Assembly: GCF_000247475.1 (NCBI RefSeq)
Contig: NZ_AHZC01000288.1
Span: forward strand, 1 to 40,117
Direction: 5' to 3'
DNA: 40,117 nt
From: Rhizobium sp. PDO1-076
GTDB lineage: Bacteria > Pseudomonadota > Alphaproteobacteria > Rhizobiales > Rhizobiaceae
The notes beneath the pieces are model-generated. The model was not told the origin of the DNA, ran no database searches, and saw only the letters and a program-made list of their open reading frames with translations. Below are positions 1-9,080 of this stretch, piece after piece (the stretch's first letter is position 1; each line of letters starts with the position of its first letter). A program made the position numbers and the translations under genes.

Positions 1-1045
1 CGACCGGCTGCGCATCTTTGCCGCCGAACAGCGCTTCCTGATCGGCATTCGCCTGCTCACCGGCTCGATCGCCGGCAGCCAGGCCGGCCGCGCCTTTACC
101 GACCTTGCCGGGCTGGTGATCGATGAAGCGCTACGGGCGGTGATTGCCGAGATGGAACTGGCCCATGGACGCCTGCAGGGCGGGCGCGTGACGCTGGCCG
201 GAATGGGCAAGCTCGGCTCCTATGAACTGACGGCGGGCTCCGATGTCGATCTGATCCTGCTTTATGAGCATGATGACGACGCGCATGAATCCGACGGACC
301 AAAGCCGCTCGATCCCGTGCGCTATTACACCCGCCTGACCCAGCGGATGATCGCGGCACTGTCGGCACCGACGGCCGAGGGCGTGCTTTATGAGGTCGAC
401 ATGCGGCTCAGGCCGTCCGGCAACAAGGGGCCGGTGGCCACACGGCTCCGCGCCTTTGCCAAATATCAGCGCGAGGAAGCCTGGACCTGGGAGCACATGG
501 CGCTGTCGCGCATGCGGCTTCTGTGCGGCGATGCGTCGCTGATTGCCGAAGCCGAGGCGATCGTCGCCGAGATCATGGCGCTGAACCGCGATGAGGCCAA
601 GACCGCCAAGGACGTCGCCGAGATGCGGGCGCTGATCGACAAGGAAAAGCCGCCGCGCGATATCTGGGACCTGAAGCTGATTGCCGGTGGCCTGATCGAT
701 ATCGAATTCATTGCCCAGCATCTGGCGCTGGTTGCGGCAGTCCGCGGCACGCCGGTGCGCACCAATGGTCTTTCGACAGCGGAGGCGTTGAAGGCGCTGG
801 CCTCGCTGATGGATCCGAACGATCTCGACATCTGCCAGCAGGCCTTGAAGCTCTACACGGATGTGTCGCAGGTGATCCGGTTGTGCATCGAAGGGCCGTT
901 CGAGCCTGCCAAGGTACCAGCCGGCCTGACCGATCTGGTTGCCCGGGCCGGCGAAAGCCCGGATCTGAAACTGCTGGAGGCGGAGATCAAGCGGCTGTCC
1001 AAGGCGGTGCGCAAGGTCTTCAGCAGGGTTGTGCAGCGTAGCTGA
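1..1045 (+). CDS. glnE: Glutamine synthetase adenylyltransferase/adenylyl-removing enzyme, C-terminal part
   Basis: The gene is cut by the left edge of the window; the frame is open from base 2 and gives 347 C-terminal residues ending in TGA at 1043-1045. GlnE adds AMP to, or removes it from, glutamine synthetase in response to PII and glutamine. The visible nucleotidyltransferase core has GMGKLGS followed by the metal-binding DVDLI, and then the GlnE-typical RPSGNKGP and EEAWTWEHMALSRMR segments. Full GlnE proteins carry two such domains; this is the C-terminal, adenylylating one, with the helical PII-responsive tail. The gene converges on the PleC-like kinase with about 65 bp between stops. 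Identification is secure; the N-terminal domain cannot be judged. Confidence 0.95.
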   Translation, partial: DRLRIFAAEQRFLIGIRLLTGSIAGSQAGRAFTDLAGLVIDEALRAVIAEMELAHGRLQGGRVTLAGMGKLGSYELTAGSDVDLILLYEHDDDAHESDGPKPLDPVRYYTRLTQRMIAALSAPTAEGVLYEVDMRLRPSGNKGPVATRLRAFAKYQREEAWTWEHMALSRMRLLCGDASLIAEAEAIVAEIMALNRDEAKTAKDVAEMRALIDKEKPPRDIWDLKLIAGGLIDIEFIAQHLALVAAVRGTPVRTNGLSTAEALKALASLMDPNDLDICQQALKLYTDVSQVIRLCIEGPFEPAKVPAGLTDLVARAGESPDLKLLEAEIKRLSKAVRKVFSRVVQRS

Positions 1046-1110
1046 GGCCATGACTGAAGCAAGCGGCCGGTGGAGTGTTCCGTTGTCGGCCGTCCTGCCG
1101 GCATGGGTGG

Positions 1111-3462
1111 TCAGGCCCGGCGGCGCATCGGCATGACGATCATGTCCGGGATACGCAGCGACACCACGGTGCCCTGACCTTCGCGGGAGCGGATCCGGAG
1201 CGATCCGCCATGCAGCGACACCAGCGAGCGCGAGATGGCAAGCCCGAGGCCGGAGCCGCCCTTCGACTTGGCATACTGGCTCTGCACCTGTTCGAACGGG
1301 CTGCCGATCTTGCTCAGGGCGTTTTTCGGGATGCCGATGCCGGTGTCGACGATCGATACGATCACCGCACCTTTGACCTTGTGGGCCCGCAACGAAATCT
1401 TGCCGCCGTCATTGGTGAATTTGACTGCATTCGACAGGATGTTGAGCAGGATCTGCTTCATCGCGCGACGGTCTGCGACGACCGACAGGCCATCATCGAC
1501 ACGCTGCGACACGGTGATGTTCTTTTCCAGCGCCGGGATGGCGGTGAGGCGCATGCTCTCTTCGATCAGCGGTCCGAGATCGATCGTCTCGCAACGGATC
1601 TTCATCTGCCCGGCCTCGATCTTCGACATGTCGAGAATGTCGTTGATGACGTTCAGCAGATGTTTGCCGCTTTCGTGGATGTCCTTGGCATATTCCTCGT
1701 ATTTCGCCGAGCCGACCGGGCCGAACATGCCGGCGAGCAGGATTTCCGAGAAGCCGAGAATGGCGTTGAGCGGCGTGCGCAACTCGTGGCTCATATTGGC
1801 GAGGAATTCCGACTTGGCCTTGTTTGCCGCTTCCGCACGCTGCTTTTCGGCGAGATATTTCTCGTTGGCATCCGACAGTTCGGTCTTTTGCCGCTCTAGG
1901 ATCTTCTGCGAGGACGACAGGTCGCCGATGGTCGCCATCAGGCGACGCTCCTGATCGCGCAACCGCTCCTGGTGGCGCTTGAGCAGGGTGATGTCGGTTC
2001 CGACCGAGACCAGACCGCCGTCACGGGTGCGCCGTTCGTTGATCTGCAGCCAGCGCTCGTCGGCAAGCTGCACTTCGGTGGTGCGCGAGGTGGTGCCGAG
2101 ATCCGGATCGGCGATGCGGCGCTGGATGATCGGCCGCGAGGCCGAGCCGAGCACGCTGGCGCGTTCCGTGCCGGGCACGAGAATGCTGTCGGGCAGGCCA
2201 TAGACCTTCTGGAAATGCGCATTGCACATCACCAGGCGATCATTCTTGTCCCAGAGCACGAAGGCTTCCGAAGTGCATTCGATCGCGTCGGCAAGGCGTT
2301 GGTCGGCTTCTGCATAGCGCTGGGCCAGACGGTGTTGTTCGGTGACGTCCATGGCGATGCCGATGACATGCAGGCAGCCGGTATTGGAGCAGATGATCTG
2401 GGCGCGGGCGCGCAGCCAGACATAATGGCCCTGGGCATGGCGCATGCGAAAGACCTGGTCGATCTGGCGCGAGCTTCCGCGGCCGACCGAACGCGCCAGC
2501 GCATAGAGATTGCCGTCGGCCGGATGCATCAGGCGGGCCGCATCGGCAAAGGCCAATGGCTGGTTCGACGGGGCAAGGCCGAGCATTTCATACATCGAAC
2601 GCGACCAGATCAGCTTGCGGCTCGACAGGTCGAAATCCCAGAGCCCGCAACGGCCGCGCGACAGGGCGGCCTCGACCCGCATGTTGGATTCGAGGAAGAT
2701 GTCGTCGGCCTCGCGGGCCCGCCTAACCTGATGGAAATAGGCGTAGAGCACGACCAGCAGTGTCAGCGAGATACCGGCAAACAGCGTCACATTGAGCGAC
2801 AGTTCGCGGCGCCAGAACTCGTTCACAGATTGCAGCGAATGGGCGGTGAGGATCAGCGCGCCATCGGTGCCGACAGGGGTCACGACGGCATAGTGGGGCT
2901 CGCCGTTGACATTGGTCTCGATCGCGCCGGAGCGATCGCCGAAGCGACGGATGGTCGTGACTTCCGGAAGCAGGCTGGCGAGCATGAAGCCAACCTGACC
3001 GGACGCGCCAGGCGACGCGCCGAACACGCGGCCGGCCGGATCGACCAACAGCACGAAGGCCCCGTCGGACAGGTGTTCCGGCGACAGGTAGGAAAACAGC
3101 GCCTGTTCGGCGCCCTCACGATTGCGGGTGGCAAACATCTCCGGATGGGTAGAGAGCGCGGCCTGCGCGGTGGCCGAGATCAGCGATGTGGATTGCCGGA
3201 TCGATGCTTCCATCCGGCCATGCTCGGACAGGATGCCGACGAAGCGCGCCAGCGCGACGACGGACAGGAAAGCGATGATCAGGATCGGTATGGATCGCCG
3301 CAACAGGGTCTCGACGGGACGCGACGGCCCGCTGCCATCCTCCCGCAGGGACGGCGAAGACCGGAACAGCCGCCGGCCGAACTCTTCGAACACTGCCGCA
3401 ACACCCGAAAATTTGATGCGCAACCGATCATCGGCTGCGGAAACCCGCCGCGCGTTCAACAT
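1111..3462 (-). CDS. pleC: PleC-like membrane sensor histidine kinase with PAS domains
   Basis: A hybrid-free sensor kinase of about 783 residues. Two membrane helices (about 57-76 and 224-243) enclose a periplasmic domain. Two PAS regions follow (about 262-385 and 390-500), then a HisKA domain with the H-box HELRTPLNAILGFSE (His559), and an HATPase with N-box NAVKF, DTGIGIP and GGSGLGLA. The segment MFGPVGSAKYEEYAKDI through INDILDMSKIEAG is typical of the PleC/DivJ/PdhS group, which controls DivK and so CtrA in alphaproteobacteria. I chose ATG 3462 because AGAGG lies about 10 nt upstream; ATG 3528 would add 22 residues but has no ribosome binding site. From memory, glnE and pleC are neighbours in other rhizobia, which supports PleC over its paralogues. 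Assignment to PleC itself is inference; the kinase class is clear. Confidence 0.8.
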   Translation of the reverse strand: MLNARRVSAADDRLRIKFSGVAAVFEEFGRRLFRSSPSLREDGSGPSRPVETLLRRSIPILIIAFLSVVALARFVGILSEHGRMEASIRQSTSLISATAQAALSTHPEMFATRNREGAEQALFSYLSPEHLSDGAFVLLVDPAGRVFGASPGASGQVGFMLASLLPEVTTIRRFGDRSGAIETNVNGEPHYAVVTPVGTDGALILTAHSLQSVNEFWRRELSLNVTLFAGISLTLLVVLYAYFHQVRRAREADDIFLESNMRVEAALSRGRCGLWDFDLSSRKLIWSRSMYEMLGLAPSNQPLAFADAARLMHPADGNLYALARSVGRGSSRQIDQVFRMRHAQGHYVWLRARAQIICSNTGCLHVIGIAMDVTEQHRLAQRYAEADQRLADAIECTSEAFVLWDKNDRLVMCNAHFQKVYGLPDSILVPGTERASVLGSASRPIIQRRIADPDLGTTSRTTEVQLADERWLQINERRTRDGGLVSVGTDITLLKRHQERLRDQERRLMATIGDLSSSQKILERQKTELSDANEKYLAEKQRAEAANKAKSEFLANMSHELRTPLNAILGFSEILLAGMFGPVGSAKYEEYAKDIHESGKHLLNVINDILDMSKIEAGQMKIRCETIDLGPLIEESMRLTAIPALEKNITVSQRVDDGLSVVADRRAMKQILLNILSNAVKFTNDGGKISLRAHKVKGAVIVSIVDTGIGIPKNALSKIGSPFEQVQSQYAKSKGGSGLGLAISRSLVSLHGGSLRIRSREGQGTVVSLRIPDMIVMPMRRRA

Positions 3463-3745
3463 CGCCCCTGCCTCTATCCCTCGTGTGATTCGCTGCGCCG
3501 CTCGCCCGAACCAAGCCCAAGGAATCATGCCCGATTCGGCTTGTCCAGACCGGGAGGGTAAAGAAAATCTTAAGCCGTTCTTCCGAATCCGCTTTTTCTG
3601 CAGCGGTGTTTGGCAATAACGGGTCAGGATTGAATTTTAGCGCCTCTGCAGCTTCTCGCTGTGCTCCGACGCAGGCGTAAATCGAGCGCATCGGGCCTCG
3701 TTTTCACCCATGCGGCAGGGCTCCGGCGCCGGGTTCTGACACGTC

Positions 3746-3788
3746 CAAACGAACATGGCGCGGGACCTGCCCGCGCCATGTTCGTTTG
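3746..3788 (-). terminator. 19-bp perfect inverted repeat downstream of pepN
   Basis: Arms 3746-3764 and 3770-3788 are exact reverse complements around the 5-nt loop acctg. It lies 26 bp beyond the pepN stop and before the upstream region of the pleC-like gene. The long GC-rich stem fits a factor-independent terminator for pepN, although no clean U-run follows on the minus strand; the T-rich flank (3781-3808) is on the plus-strand side, where no gene ends. Confidence 0.6.
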
Positions 3789-3814
3789 TTCGGCCTGTTT
3801 GTTTGTAAAGGCGA

Positions 3815-6463
3815 TCAGCCCTTCAGGATACGCTCGACGATATCGCTGACATCGGTCGACAGAGCTCCGGCACTTTCGATGGACTGCAGGGCCGAACGGG
3901 CATGCTCCGCCCGGACCGGTTCCAGCAGGCGCCAGGAGCGCAAGGCTGTCAGAAGACGGGCGGCCAGCTGCGGGTTGCGCGGGTCGATGTCGAGGATCTG
4001 CTCGGCGAAGAACTGATAGGCCTTGCCGTCGGCGCGGTTGAAACCGGTCGTGTTGGAGAAGGCAAAAGAGCCGATCAGCGAGCGGACGCGGTTCGGATTG
4101 CTGGCGATGAAGTGCGGATTCTTCATCAGGTCCTGCACGCGCTCGAGCGCTGCGGCACCCGGAATGGTGGCCTGGATCGAGAACCACTTGTCCAGCACCA
4201 GCGCATTACTGGCGAAACGCTGCTCAAAACTCGCCAGGGCAGCCTTGCTCTCGGCGGCATCGGGGAAGCGATGGGCAAGCACGGTCAGCGCCTGCGACAG
4301 GTCGGTCATGTTGTCGGCCTTGGCAAAGGCTTCGGCGGCCAGGGCAGGGCTGTTTTCCGCCTGCGTCAGGAATGCGAGGGCTGCGTTCTTCAGGGCCCGG
4401 CGGCCGGCACCTGCGGCATCGGGGGTAAAGGCGCCGGTGGCCGAATGGGCCGCGTATAGCGTGCGGAAGATCTCGACGCCGGACTGGGCAATCGCCGCCA
4501 ATACGGCCTGACGGCCGGCATGGATGGCGTCCGGATCGTTGTTGCTGCCGAGTTCGCGGGCGATGTCGGCTTCGCTTGGCAGAGCGAGCGCCTGGGCGCG
4601 GAAGGCCGGCTCGAGGCTTTCGTCGGCAGCGATCGCCAGAAGGGCGTCGGTCAATGCCGCATCGGCGAGCACTTCGCCACCGCTGCGCGCTGCATTGGCC
4701 GCTGCCGTCAGGATCGGCAAGGCGAGGTCGGTGATGGCCTGCCAGCGGGCGAAGAGGTCGCTGTCATGGCGGGCGATATGGGACAGATCATCCTTGCTCT
4801 GGTCGAAATGCAGCGTGACCGGGGCCGAGAAGCCGCGGTTGAGCGACACGACCGGGCGCGCGCCGATGCCGGAGAAGGTGAAGGTCTGGCTGCGTTCGGT
4901 CAGATGCAGCACGTCGCCCGACACTTCGCCGCCGGCAATCGCGGTTGCCGTTGCCTCGGCGCCGTTTTCGGTCAGAAGCGAGAAGCGCAGCGGTATGTGC
5001 ATCGGTTCCTTGGCCGTCTGGCCCGGCGTTGCCGCGACCATCTGCTCAAGCGACAGCGACAGGGTCTTGGCAGCGGCATCGAAGCTCGAGGACACGGTGA
5101 TCTGCGGTGTGCCGGCCTGGTGATACCAGAGCGAGAACTGGGTGAGATCGCGGCCGCTGGCCTCCTCGAAGCACTTGACGAAATCCTCGACCGTTGCGGC
5201 ATCGCCGTCATGACGTTCGAAATAGAGATCCATACCCTTCTTGAAATCGTCGCGGCCGAGAATGGTCGCGATCATCCGGGTCACTTCCGAACCCTTTTCA
5301 TAGACGGTCGTGGTGTAGAAGTTATTGATCTCGCGGAAAGTGGTCGGGCGGACCGGATGGGCCAGCGGACCTGCGTCTTCCGGGAACTGCTCCGAACGCA
5401 GGTGACGCACTTCGGCGATGCGCTTGACCGAGCGCGAGCGCTGATCGGCCGAGAACTCGTGGTCGCGGTAGACGGTCAGGCCTTCTTTCAGGCACAGCTG
5501 GAACCAGTCGCGGCAGGTGATGCGGTTGCCGGTCCAGTTGTGGAAATATTCGTGGGCGATGATCGCCTCGATATTGGCATAGTCCTGATCTGTCGCGGTT
5601 TCCGGATCGGCCAGAACATATTTGTCGTTGAAGATGTTGAGGCCCTTGTTCTCCATGGCGCCCATGTTGAAGTCGGAGACGGCAACGATCATGAAGATGT
5701 CGAGGTCGTATTCGCGGCCGAAAACCTCTTCGTCCCATTTCATCGAGCGCTTCAGCGCGTCCATGGCATAGGCGGCACGCGCCTCCTTGCCATGCTCGAC
5801 ATAGATCTTCAGCGTCACTTCACGCTCGGACATGGTCACGAACGTGTCTTCGACCACGCCGAGATCGCCGGCAACCAGTGCGAACAGATAGCTCGGTTTC
5901 GGATGCGGATCGAACCATGCGGCGAAATGTTTGTCCGGGCCGAAGCCGGCACCGCCGAGGAAGTTGCCGTTCGACAAGAGCAGCGGATTGGCCGCCTTGT
6001 CGGCGATGATGTTGACCGTGTAGACGGCGAGCACATCCGGGCGATCGGGGAAATAGGTAATGCGGCGGAAACCTTCGGCTTCGCACTGCGTGCAATAAAT
6101 GCCGTTCGACCGATAGAGGCCCATCAGCTGGGTATTGGCCTCCGGATTGATCATCGTGGTGACGGTGATCTCGAAGGGTGTTTCGGCCGGAAGGCCGTTG
6201 ATCGTCAGGCTCTCAGGCGTCGCAGTATAGCGGTCTTTCGCCATTTCAACCTGGTCGAACAGCAGGCTGGTCATGTTGAGGTCGTCGCCGTCAAGCACCA
6301 GCGGTGCCGAGGCGTCGACGCCTTCGCGCCGATGGAAGATCAACCGGGCTTCCACCTTGGTATCTGTAGGGTCCAGTTCGAAGGTCAGATCAACCCGTTC
6401 CAGAACGAAGTCAGTGGGGCGGTAGTCTGCCAGATGAACGATCCGGCCCGTGTCTGTGCGCAT
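3815..6463 (-). CDS. pepN: Aminopeptidase N (M1 family zinc metallopeptidase)
   Basis: Cytoplasmic M1 aminopeptidase that removes N-terminal residues from peptides. The 882-residue length matches E. coli PepN (about 870). The exopeptidase signature GAMEN is at 268-272. The zinc site is HEYFH with His304 and His308, and the third ligand Glu327 falls exactly in the HEXXH-X18-E spacing. These positions are about seven residues beyond the E. coli ones, so the fold is intact. The C-terminal helical half is complete. Start ATG 6463 has AGGA 8 nt upstream; the upstream in-frame start at 6505 has none and lacks family similarity. The gene stands alone, ending at a strong inverted repeat. It could help recycle peptides imported by the Opp system at the other end of the window, but they are not linked. 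Confidence 0.96.
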   Translation of the reverse strand: MRTDTGRIVHLADYRPTDFVLERVDLTFELDPTDTKVEARLIFHRREGVDASAPLVLDGDDLNMTSLLFDQVEMAKDRYTATPESLTINGLPAETPFEITVTTMINPEANTQLMGLYRSNGIYCTQCEAEGFRRITYFPDRPDVLAVYTVNIIADKAANPLLLSNGNFLGGAGFGPDKHFAAWFDPHPKPSYLFALVAGDLGVVEDTFVTMSEREVTLKIYVEHGKEARAAYAMDALKRSMKWDEEVFGREYDLDIFMIVAVSDFNMGAMENKGLNIFNDKYVLADPETATDQDYANIEAIIAHEYFHNWTGNRITCRDWFQLCLKEGLTVYRDHEFSADQRSRSVKRIAEVRHLRSEQFPEDAGPLAHPVRPTTFREINNFYTTTVYEKGSEVTRMIATILGRDDFKKGMDLYFERHDGDAATVEDFVKCFEEASGRDLTQFSLWYHQAGTPQITVSSSFDAAAKTLSLSLEQMVAATPGQTAKEPMHIPLRFSLLTENGAEATATAIAGGEVSGDVLHLTERSQTFTFSGIGARPVVSLNRGFSAPVTLHFDQSKDDLSHIARHDSDLFARWQAITDLALPILTAAANAARSGGEVLADAALTDALLAIAADESLEPAFRAQALALPSEADIARELGSNNDPDAIHAGRQAVLAAIAQSGVEIFRTLYAAHSATGAFTPDAAGAGRRALKNAALAFLTQAENSPALAAEAFAKADNMTDLSQALTVLAHRFPDAAESKAALASFEQRFASNALVLDKWFSIQATIPGAAALERVQDLMKNPHFIASNPNRVRSLIGSFAFSNTTGFNRADGKAYQFFAEQILDIDPRNPQLAARLLTALRSWRLLEPVRAEHARSALQSIESAGALSTDVSDIVERILKG

Positions 6464-6709
6464 GTTTTGTCCTGGTCGCTTCGAGGCTAGGCCGGAACAA
6501 GGCAAGGTTTTCCCTCGCCTCTCCAGGCCAAATCGAGGGCGATGATTGCATCAATTTCTGAACGATTATTAAAACACGATACAATTTAATGCGCGAAAGA
6601 CCGATAAAGGTCGAACTCCGCGAGGCAAATCGGCACAGTCGGGTAGAATAGCGACCCGTCTGTCTCCGGATGACCTTCGCAAAGATGCGTATTTGTCGGT
6701 GCCGGAGCG

Positions 6710-7819
6710 TTACTTCAGCGACAATTGCCGGCAGATCGCGTCATCGCTGTCGGATTGCTGGATGATAACGCCATACCAGCCGAGGCCGTCGTAATCCTCG
6801 TAACCAAGGGTCCGGGCGAAGGCGACGATCGCGCCGTTGTTGTCATAGTAACTGCCACGCATGGCGCGCTGCGGATTGTGCAGAGCAAAATGCGTATAGG
6901 CGCGCTGCGGCCGGCTCGAGGCGATCACCATATTATTGCCGTCGAGCAGCAGGACTTCCGTCTTTTCGGCTATCTGCGGCGGCAGGTTGGCTTCCTTCTC
7001 GACGATGGCCGTGCCTTGGCCCTGCCAGTCGAAATAGACGCCGAGCGTGCCGACCAGCGCGCCATCGCTGCGACCGCCTTCGCGGATGCCGGTGGCATAG
7101 ACGAGCACGTCGCGATCGTCATGCAGGGCGCTGCGCCTGACTTCGTCGACGACATAATCGTCACCGCTTTTACATTCGCGCGCCGCCTTGAACCAGGCTT
7201 CGGTGGCAAGATTGCAATCCTTCGTCTTGCGCTGGTGTTTCGGGTTGGCCGAAGCGACGACCCGTCCCTTGGCATCGGTCATGACAAGATCGAGATAGAC
7301 GGTATAGAAGCGGTTGATCACTCCGAGCCTCTCGGCGGCATGGGAAAAGGCGTCCGCCGAAGGCTGCGCAAGCGCGCCCCAGAGCGCCGAATCCGTTGCC
7401 CACCAGCGCACATCCGCGGTGCGCTCGAACAGGTTGCGGACGATGAACTGCACCAGCGTCTGGGCCAGATCGATGAGCCGCGCGCCTTCCATTTCCTCGA
7501 CCAGCGCATCGGCCATCGACCGGCCGAGACCGATCCGGGTCAGCACGTTTTCCTGAAAGCGGTCGGCAATGTCGGCAGCGCCCTGCGCCAGCCGCTGCAC
7601 TTCATTGGCAACGACGGCAAAGCCCTTACCGCTTTCGCCGGCCCGCGCTGCCTCGATCAGCGCGTTGATCGCCAGAAGCCTGATCTGCCGCACGACATGG
7701 GTATTATCGGCGCTGAACTGTTCCAGATCCGATCCGATGCTCTCGGTGATCAGCCGCATCGAACGGGGCGTGGCGAGTTCTGGTGAGAAGGAGGCTGATT
7801 TGGCCGCTGTCTGTGTCAT
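6710..7819 (-). CDS. Soluble methyl-accepting-chemotaxis-like protein, MCP segment before a Cache-like domain
   Basis: A 369-residue protein with no signal peptide and no membrane helix. Residues about 45-85 match the hairpin tip of chemoreceptors: [20 protein letters not shown] then [11 protein letters not shown], which normally contacts CheA and CheW. Residues about 130-365 look like a Cache/PAS-type sensor: [26 protein letters not shown] and [14 protein letters not shown] resemble its strands. Usual receptors have the sensor first, outside the membrane, and the signalling hairpin last. Here the order is reversed and only a short hairpin is present. The start ATG 7819 has a weak GGAT nearby. 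It could be a cytoplasmic chemoreceptor or a sensor using a degenerate MCP helix for dimerisation. The MCP similarity is plain; the Cache assignment is from pattern only. Confidence 0.75.
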   Translation of the reverse strand: MTQTAAKSASFSPELATPRSMRLITESIGSDLEQFSADNTHVVRQIRLLAINALIEAARAGESGKGFAVVANEVQRLAQGAADIADRFQENVLTRIGLGRSMADALVEEMEGARLIDLAQTLVQFIVRNLFERTADVRWWATDSALWGALAQPSADAFSHAAERLGVINRFYTVYLDLVMTDAKGRVVASANPKHQRKTKDCNLATEAWFKAARECKSGDDYVVDEVRRSALHDDRDVLVYATGIREGGRSDGALVGTLGVYFDWQGQGTAIVEKEANLPPQIAEKTEVLLLDGNNMVIASSRPQRAYTHFALHNPQRAMRGSYYDNNGAIVAFARTLGYEDYDGLGWYGVIIQQSDSDDAICRQLSLK

Positions 7820-8129
7820 GGCAACATCCGGGGTGAAAAAGGAACCGTTTCAAAAATCAATGTCATGCGAACCGCAAAGCGGCGGCCAAACTTGCTACTG
7901 ATAGGAAAGATAATTAATTGAGATTAAAATATCAGTTAAAGAAGTCAGGCGAGAAAACCCCGACTTCACGCCATTTTTGGGTTTAATCTGGTTAATTTGC
8001 GGGCTTGTCTGTCGGCCAGTGAAGTGCAAGGTTGGTTGCAGCGATTCATTCGGTGACATTCGTAGTCACGGAGCTTTCCGGTCGCAGTTCTCCATCGCCC
8101 TGTTCAGCATCGATACGTTAGTCAATCGC
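7820..8129. other. Divergent intergenic region, MCP-like gene / EamA gene
   Basis: About 310 bp without a convincing gene. The part at 7905-7945 is markedly AT-rich, with several TTAA tetramers at 5, 6 or 8 nt spacing, so none fits the CtrA pattern TTAA-N7-TTAA. It presumably holds the promoters of both divergent genes. No clear hexamer pair could be defined. Confidence 0.4.
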
Positions 8130-9068
8130 ATGGCATTTGCCGACCCTGATCCGCTTCGCGGCATTGTCCTGAAAATCTGTTCCGTCACCGTATTCGTCGG
8201 CATGCAGACCTGCATCAAGCTTGCCGGTGCCGGCATTCCGGCAGGCCAGATCAGCTTCCACCGCTCCGCCTTCGCCATCCTGCCGATCATGCTCTATCTC
8301 GGCTGGCGGGGCGAATTGCGCCAGGCGCTGCAGACCGAAAACCCGTTCGGCCACGTCAAGCGCGCGCTTCTCGGCGTATTTGCCATGGGCGCCGGATTCT
8401 ACGGCCTCGTGCATCTGCCGCTGCCGGATTCGATCGCCATCGGCTACGCCATGCCGCTGATTGCCGTTGTGTTCGCCGCGGTCTTTCTCGGCGAAACGGT
8501 CCGGCTTTACCGCTGGACGGCGGTCGTGGTCGGCATGATCGGGGTGCTGATCATCTCATTGCCGAAGCTGAGCCTGTTTGGTGACGGCAACATGGGATCG
8601 GAACAGGCTTACGGCGCGATCGCGGTTCTGGTGGCCGCCACGCTCGGCGCTGCCGCCATGCTGCAGGTCCGCCAGCTTGTGCGGGTGGAAAAGACATCGA
8701 CGATCGTGCTGTTCTTTTCGGTCATTGCCGCGCTGCTATCGGCCTGCACCTGGTTTTTCGGCTGGGTCGAGCTGTCCTGGACCGCGCTCGGCCTCCTGGC
8801 GATTGCCGGCTTCTGTGGCGGCCTGGGACAGATCCTGCTGACCGAGAGCTATCGCTTCGCCGATGTCTCGACGATCGCCCCGTTCGAATACTGTTCGATC
8901 ATCATGGGCTCGGTGATCGCCTATATCCTGTTTGACGATGTCCCGACGTCGACCACGCTGATCGGGGCGGCGATCGTGGTCGGCGCCGGGATCTTCATCA
9001 TCTTCCGCGAGCACCAGCTCGGCCTTGAGCGCCGCGCGGCACGCAAGGCCTCGACCCCGCAGGGCTGA
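8130..9068 (+). CDS. EamA-domain (DMT superfamily) transporter
   Basis: A 312-residue inner-membrane protein of the drug/metabolite transporter superfamily, with about ten helices in two EamA repeats. Signatures include the first-helix pattern SVTVFVGMQTCIKLA, then FHRSAFAILPI, the repeat end IAIGYAMPLIAVVFAAVFLGE and the second repeat TIAPFEYCSIIMGSVIAYILF. The same frame opens earlier (7977), but the 51 extra residues are hydrophilic and unlike the family, so I start at ATG 8130; no good ribosome binding site is visible. It converges with the MFS gene (12 bp between stops). Relatives export amino acids or small metabolites; the substrate here is unknown. Confidence 0.88.
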   Translation: MAFADPDPLRGIVLKICSVTVFVGMQTCIKLAGAGIPAGQISFHRSAFAILPIMLYLGWRGELRQALQTENPFGHVKRALLGVFAMGAGFYGLVHLPLPDSIAIGYAMPLIAVVFAAVFLGETVRLYRWTAVVVGMIGVLIISLPKLSLFGDGNMGSEQAYGAIAVLVAATLGAAAMLQVRQLVRVEKTSTIVLFFSVIAALLSACTWFFGWVELSWTALGLLAIAGFCGGLGQILLTESYRFADVSTIAPFEYCSIIMGSVIAYILFDDVPTSTTLIGAAIVVGAGIFIIFREHQLGLERRAARKASTPQG

Positions 9069-9080
9069 TCTGCCTGCCTG

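Noticed and set aside
1046..1110. CGGCCG repeated in the glnE/pleC gap as a bidirectional terminator.
   Set aside because: Each half is itself palindromic, the loop is long and there is no T-run on either strand.
4520..6490. A 656-aa open frame on the plus strand opposite pepN, and similar long frames opposite pleC (1972-3561) and the ligase gene (37255-38439).
   Set aside because: These are antisense frames of GC-rich genes, with Arg/Asp/His-rich sequence, no domains and no ribosome binding sites; the opposite-strand proteins have intact catalytic motifs.
7900..7990. Clusters of TTAA tetramers as possible CtrA sites.
   Set aside because: The spacings are 5, 6 and 8 nt, not the required 7.
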